From Ewingella allii (GTDB lineage: Bacteria; Pseudomonadota; Gammaproteobacteria; Enterobacterales; Enterobacteriaceae): DNA of 64,000 nucleotides. Below, piece after piece: positions 60,495 to 64,000 of this stretch (position 1 is its first letter; every line of letters begins with the position of its first letter). Both the position numbers and the translations under genes were made by a program. Location of the stretch: NCBI RefSeq assembly GCF_044430645.1, contig NZ_JAWUDN010000001.1, forward strand, positions 1,116,001 to 1,180,000. The letters run 5' to 3'. A model generated the notes under the pieces. The model did not search any database and was not told the origin of the DNA. It worked only from the letters and a program-made list of their open reading frames with translations.

Positions 60495-60522
60495 AAAAAA
60501 GGGCAAGCTCGCGCCTGCCCTT
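60495..60522. terminator. Bidirectional terminator between the DUF817 gene and hutU
   Basis: AAGGGCA (60499-60505) pairs with TGCCCTT (60516-60522). The minus strand reads into TTTTTT and is a good terminator for hutU; the plus-strand T-run is interrupted (ATCTTTCT). Confidence 0.8.
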
Positions 60523-60542
60523 ATCTTTCTAACTTAGCTTAC

Positions 60543-62225
60543 TCACACCATTGGCAGGTTTAGGTCATTGCGTTTGGCGCAGTCGATGGCTTGCTGATAA
60601 CCCGCGTCGGCGTGGCGCATGACGCCGGTTGCCGGGTCATTCCACAGCACGCGTGACAGGCGGGCATCGGCTTCTTTGGTGCCGTCGCAGACAATGACCA
60701 TCCCCGCGTGCTGAGAGAAGCCCATGCCTACGCCGCCGCCATGGTGCAGGCTGACCCAGGTAGCGCCGCCCGCCGTGTTAAGCAGCGCGTTGAGCAGCGG
60801 CCAGTCAGAAACCGCGTCGGAGCCATCTTTCATCGCTTCGGTTTCGCGATTTGGCGAGGCCACCGAGCCGGTATCCAGATGGTCCCGCCCAATCACTACC
60901 GGCGCTTTTAGCTCGCCGTTGCGCACCATTTCGTTAAAGGCTAGTCCGGCGATATGACGCTCGCCGAGGCCCAACCAGCAGATCCGCGCCGGCAGCCCTT
61001 GAAACGCGATGCGCTCGCGAGCCATATCCAGCCAGTTGATCAGATTAGCATTGTCCGGGAACAGCTCTTTCAGCTTGGCGTCGGTTTTATAGATATCTTC
61101 CGGGTCGCCGGAGAGCGCCACCCAACGGAACGGGCCTTTGCCTTCGCAGAACAGCGGGCGGATATAAGCCGGAACAAAGCCCGGGAAATCAAAGGAATTC
61201 AGCACACCTTCCTCTTTCGCTACCTGACGAATATTGTTGCCGTAATCCACGGTTGGAATGCCCATGGCGTGGAAGTCGAGCATCGCCTGCACGTGTTTCG
61301 CCATCGACGCGCGAGAGGCTTTCACCACCGCCTGCGGGTCAGAGACGCGTTTGTCCTGCCATTGCTCCAGCGTCCAGCCTTCCGGCAGGTAGCCATTGAG
61401 CGGGTCATGGGCCGAAGTCTGGTCAGTGACGATATCCGGGCGCAGGCCGCCCTGCTTGGCGCGCGCCACCAGCTGCGGCATCAGCTCCGCCGCGTTACCC
61501 AACAGGCCAACGGAAATCGCCTGTTTTTCCGCGCAGGCTTTCTCAATCATCACCAAGGCTTCTTCGATGCTGTACGCTTTGTAATCCAAGTAACGGGTGC
61601 GAATGCGGAAATCGATGCGCGACTCCTGACACTCAATCGCCAGCACGCAGGCTCCCGCCAGTACGCCAGCCAGAGGCTGTGCACCGCCCATGCCGCCAAG
61701 ACCGGCAGTCAGGATCCACTTACCGCGCAAATTGCTGTTGTAGTGCTGGCGGCCCGCCTCGGCGAAGGTTTCATAGGTTCCCTGCACGATGCCCTGCGCG
61801 CCGATGTAGATCCACGAACCGGCGGTCATCTGGCCGTACATCATCAACCCGGCTTTATCCAACTCGTGGAAATGGTCCCAGTTGGCCCAGTGCGGCACCA
61901 AGTTAGAGTTGGCAATCAGCACGCGCGGCGCGTCAGCGTGGGTGCGGAAAATCCCCACAGGCTTGCCGGATTGCACCAGCAGCGTTTCATCAGCGTGCAG
62001 CTTGCGCAGGCTGTCTAAAATCGCTTCGAAGGCCGGCCAGTTGCGCGCCGCTTTGCCGATACCGCCATAAACCACCAGATCTTCCGGGCGCTCGGCCACG
62101 TCAGGATCGAGATTGTTCTGGATCATCCGGTAGGCCGCTTCAATCAGCCAGTTTTCACAGCTCAATTCCGTGCCGTGAGGGGCGCGAACCGCGCGAGCAA
62201 CCGCCGTTTTCTGAGGTGCATTCAT
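60543..62225 (-). CDS. hutU: Urocanate hydratase HutU
   Basis: NAD-dependent urocanase (560 aa), the second enzyme of histidine breakdown, which converts urocanate to imidazolonepropionate. The conserved N-terminal NNLDPDVAERPEDLVVYGGIGKAARNW, the NAD-binding GLGGMGGAQPLAGVLAG and the catalytic cysteine region GLPARICWLGLGERH are intact. It is 17 bases downstream of hutH, so the two form an operon. The other hut genes (hutI, hutG) are not in the window, apart from a possible upstream fragment. Confidence 0.97.
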   Translation of the reverse strand: MNAPQKTAVARAVRAPHGTELSCENWLIEAAYRMIQNNLDPDVAERPEDLVVYGGIGKAARNWPAFEAILDSLRKLHADETLLVQSGKPVGIFRTHADAPRVLIANSNLVPHWANWDHFHELDKAGLMMYGQMTAGSWIYIGAQGIVQGTYETFAEAGRQHYNSNLRGKWILTAGLGGMGGAQPLAGVLAGACVLAIECQESRIDFRIRTRYLDYKAYSIEEALVMIEKACAEKQAISVGLLGNAAELMPQLVARAKQGGLRPDIVTDQTSAHDPLNGYLPEGWTLEQWQDKRVSDPQAVVKASRASMAKHVQAMLDFHAMGIPTVDYGNNIRQVAKEEGVLNSFDFPGFVPAYIRPLFCEGKGPFRWVALSGDPEDIYKTDAKLKELFPDNANLINWLDMARERIAFQGLPARICWLGLGERHIAGLAFNEMVRNGELKAPVVIGRDHLDTGSVASPNRETEAMKDGSDAVSDWPLLNALLNTAGGATWVSLHHGGGVGMGFSQHAGMVIVCDGTKEADARLSRVLWNDPATGVMRHADAGYQQAIDCAKRNDLNLPMV

Positions 62226-62242
62226 GTTGAATTCCTTATTAA

Positions 62243-63823
62243 TCAGTTAAAACTCGGTAACAAAGCTTCAATGACCGACGGCCACTGCCCGCGACTGGCC
62301 CACAGGCGCATGGCTTCTACGTCAGGTGCCATCAGGCGATCTTTTTCCAAATAGGCCACGTCTTGGCGAATGGCCTGTAACTCTTTCTCTAGCAGCGGAG
62401 AGCTTTTCAGCGGGCGAATGAAGTCGATGCCCTGCGCGGCAGCCATCGCCTCAATGCCCACCACCACGGAAGTGTTGAAACACATGTCGCCAAGGCGACG
62501 GGCGGCGTAGGTCGCCATAGAGACGTGGTCTTCCTGATTGGCGGAAGTTGGCAGGCTGTCCACGCTGCCCGGATGCGCCAGTGATTTGTTCTCAGAGGCC
62601 AATGCGGCGGCGGTCACCTGTGCAATCATAAAGCCGGAGTTCACCCCGCCGTCATTAACCAGGAACGGCGGCAGACCTGACAGCCCTGTGTCGAGCAGTA
62701 ATGCCAGGCGGCGCTCGGAAATAGCCCCAATTTCGGCCACCGCCAGCGCGATGATATCGGCGGCAAAGGCTACCGGCTCGGCGTGGAAGTTACCGCCAGA
62801 GATAACATCGCCGTTCTCGGCAAACACCAGTGGGTTATCCGAAGCGGCGTTAGCTTCGATTTGCAAAACGCGGGCGGCGTGTTGCAGGTTATCAAGGCAT
62901 GCGCCCATCACCTGAGGCACGCAGCGGATAGAATAAGGGTCTTGCACCCGGCCGCAGTCGGCGTGAGAGGTGACAACGTCACTCCCTTCGAGTAATGCGG
63001 TTACCGCCGCGGCGACGGAGATTTGCCCCAGTTGGCCCCGCGCCTGATGAATTCTCGCGTCATAAGGCTTCACCGAGCCTTTGATCGCTTCCAGCGACAG
63101 TGCCCCGGCCACCAAGCCTGCGGAGAAGACTCGTTCAGCTTCAAACAGCCCGGCCAGCGCCAGAGAGGTCGATACCTGCGTGCCGTTTAGCAGCGCCAGC
63201 CCCTCTTTTGGCCCCAGCTCAATAGGTTTCAAACCGACGGTCGCCAGCCCTTCTACCGCCGACATGCGCACGCCCTGCGCGGTGACTTCCCCTTCGCCGA
63301 TCAGCATCAGCGACAGGTGGGCCAGCGGAGCCAAATCTCCCGACGCGCCCACCGAGCCTTTCTCTGGAATACACGGCAGCACGCCCGCGTTGAGCAAGCT
63401 TATCAGTGCATCAATCACTTCCATGCGAATACCAGAATGGCCGCGCGATAGGCTGAGGATCTTAGTGGTCATCACGAGACGCACCACGTTATCGGCCAGC
63501 TCTTTGCCAATCCCGACGCTGTGCGACAGCACTAGATTGCGCTGCAGCTCGGCCAGACGCTCTGCCGGAATGCGAGTTTGCGCCAGCTTGCCAAACCCGG
63601 TGTTGATGCCATAAACCACTTTGCCGGACTCAACGATGCGGTTCACCGTTTCCTGTGACGCCAGCACGCCCGCGCGCGCTTCCTCGGCCAGTTCAACGCG
63701 AACGCTCCAATGTTGCTGCGAGTTTTCTCGTTTTTCGGCAGAGTAAATCGCGCGCAGCGTGGCGAGGTCAACCTGACCGGGATGCAGATGGCAGACGCGA
63801 ATGTCGTGAGATGCAGATGACAT
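62243..63823 (-). CDS. hutH: Histidine ammonia-lyase HutH
   Basis: The first enzyme of histidine degradation (526 aa), which releases ammonia to give urocanate. The MIO prosthetic group forms from A160-S161-G162 in GSVGASGDLAPLAH, and the active-site loop YGINTGFGKL is at residues 71-80. Usual length is about 510 aa; the N-terminus here has about ten extra residues, and the ATG at 63823 has AGGA upstream. A matS site lies inside the gene (62970). A likely HutC-type operator lies just upstream at 63833-63846. Confidence 0.97.
   Translation of the reverse strand: MSSASHDIRVCHLHPGQVDLATLRAIYSAEKRENSQQHWSVRVELAEEARAGVLASQETVNRIVESGKVVYGINTGFGKLAQTRIPAERLAELQRNLVLSHSVGIGKELADNVVRLVMTTKILSLSRGHSGIRMEVIDALISLLNAGVLPCIPEKGSVGASGDLAPLAHLSLMLIGEGEVTAQGVRMSAVEGLATVGLKPIELGPKEGLALLNGTQVSTSLALAGLFEAERVFSAGLVAGALSLEAIKGSVKPYDARIHQARGQLGQISVAAAVTALLEGSDVVTSHADCGRVQDPYSIRCVPQVMGACLDNLQHAARVLQIEANAASDNPLVFAENGDVISGGNFHAEPVAFAADIIALAVAEIGAISERRLALLLDTGLSGLPPFLVNDGGVNSGFMIAQVTAAALASENKSLAHPGSVDSLPTSANQEDHVSMATYAARRLGDMCFNTSVVVGIEAMAAAQGIDFIRPLKSSPLLEKELQAIRQDVAYLEKDRLMAPDVEAMRLWASRGQWPSVIEALLPSFN
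62970..62982. promoter_or_regulatory. matS site (MatP binding) in hutH
   Basis: GTGACAACGTCAC is an exact match to the matS consensus GTGACRNYGTCAC. It is 19.3 kb from the nearest of the two rsxC sites. Confidence 0.85.
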
Positions 63824-63832
63824 AATCTAATC

Positions 63833-63846
63833 CTGTATAGACAAGT
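63833..63846 (-). promoter_or_regulatory. Possible HutC operator upstream of hutH
   Basis: On the minus strand ACTTGTCTATACAG reads as an imperfect dyad (CTTGTcTAtACAg), like the HutC sites with TGT-TATA-ACA cores. It is 10 bases before the hutH start codon. One arm is degenerate. Confidence 0.45.
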
Positions 63847-63905
63847 TAGGGACAAACAACGCCCGACACAGTGAAATGGCCGGGCCCTTTATTGAAATCG
63901 CTAAA

Positions 63906-64000
63906 TCAGCGGGTGATTTCTACCCAAAGCAGTTTCGCATCTGGCAGCAAAGCCCGGACTGGCTGGCGTTTTTCTTGGTTCGGCTCAAAAGCCCAGTACA
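63906..64000 (-). CDS. C-terminal end of an unidentified protein (partial)
   Basis: The last 30 codons of a minus-strand gene enter the window, ending at TGA (63908-63906). The residues run YWAFEPNQEKRQPVRALLPD then AKLLWVEITR. I cannot assign the family from this fragment. Its position upstream of hutH and in the same orientation makes a histidine-utilisation gene such as hutC or hutD a reasonable guess only. The frame is open to the window edge. Confidence 0.5.
   Translation of the reverse strand, partial: YWAFEPNQEKRQPVRALLPDAKLLWVEITR

Overview
The window is a stretch of chromosome from a member of the Enterobacterales, most likely Yersiniaceae-like (Rahnella, Ewingella, Rouxiella or Serratia relatives). 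Gene order matches the E. coli replication-terminus region closely: bioD2-mlc-ynfL-ynfM, tus-fumC-manA-ydgA, malI-malX-malY-add, ydgJ, ydgK, rsxABCDGE-nth. Several E. coli genes are absent (fumA, uid genes, blr, cnu) and others sit in their places (dcuC, a yfeH-like gene). I saw no prophage, insertion sequence, tRNA, rRNA or CRISPR array. Species cannot be fixed from the sequence alone.

Layout. 1-4.4 kb: a methionine-type ABC importer (binding protein, ATPase, permease) behind a 2-oxoglutarate/Fe(II) oxygenase and a beta-hydroxyacid dehydrogenase-like gene, all on the minus strand. 4.6-9.2 kb: a small membrane-anchored protein, then a Fur-box siderophore receptor facing a small secreted protein and a Fur-box periplasmic iron-binding protein. 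9.4-12.5 kb: an orphan beta-helix protein, a GNAT acetyltransferase and a DUF3811 protein. 12.5-18.1 kb: organosulfur genes (four-module rhodanese, thiol dioxygenase, LysR regulator, SsuD-like monooxygenase, SsuA-like binding protein). 18.1-24.4 kb: an MFS exporter, then the conserved bioD2-mlc-ynfL-ynfM block. 24.5-46.9 kb: the terminus core, with tus and its Ter site, fumC, manA, ydgA, mal genes, add, transporters, rsx operon and nth. 47.7-56.1 kb: yjjA, a LysR regulator, a DHFR-like reductase, dacD, a YdeP-like molybdoenzyme and rnb. 56.8-60.5 kb: a Fur-box FAD monooxygenase, fetAB and a DUF817 protein. 60.5-64 kb: hutU, hutH and the end of another gene.

Two features cut across the genes. 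First, the window carries marks of the terminus macrodomain: a near-perfect Ter site overlapping the tus promoter and three exact matches to the MatP site matS, two of them only 1.6 kb apart inside rsxC. Second, five intergenic regions carry a family of large modular repeats (about 270-420 bp per copy, seven loci copies including inverted pairs). Some of their hairpin stems change sequence in both arms together while staying paired. This repeat family is the best candidate here for something undescribed.
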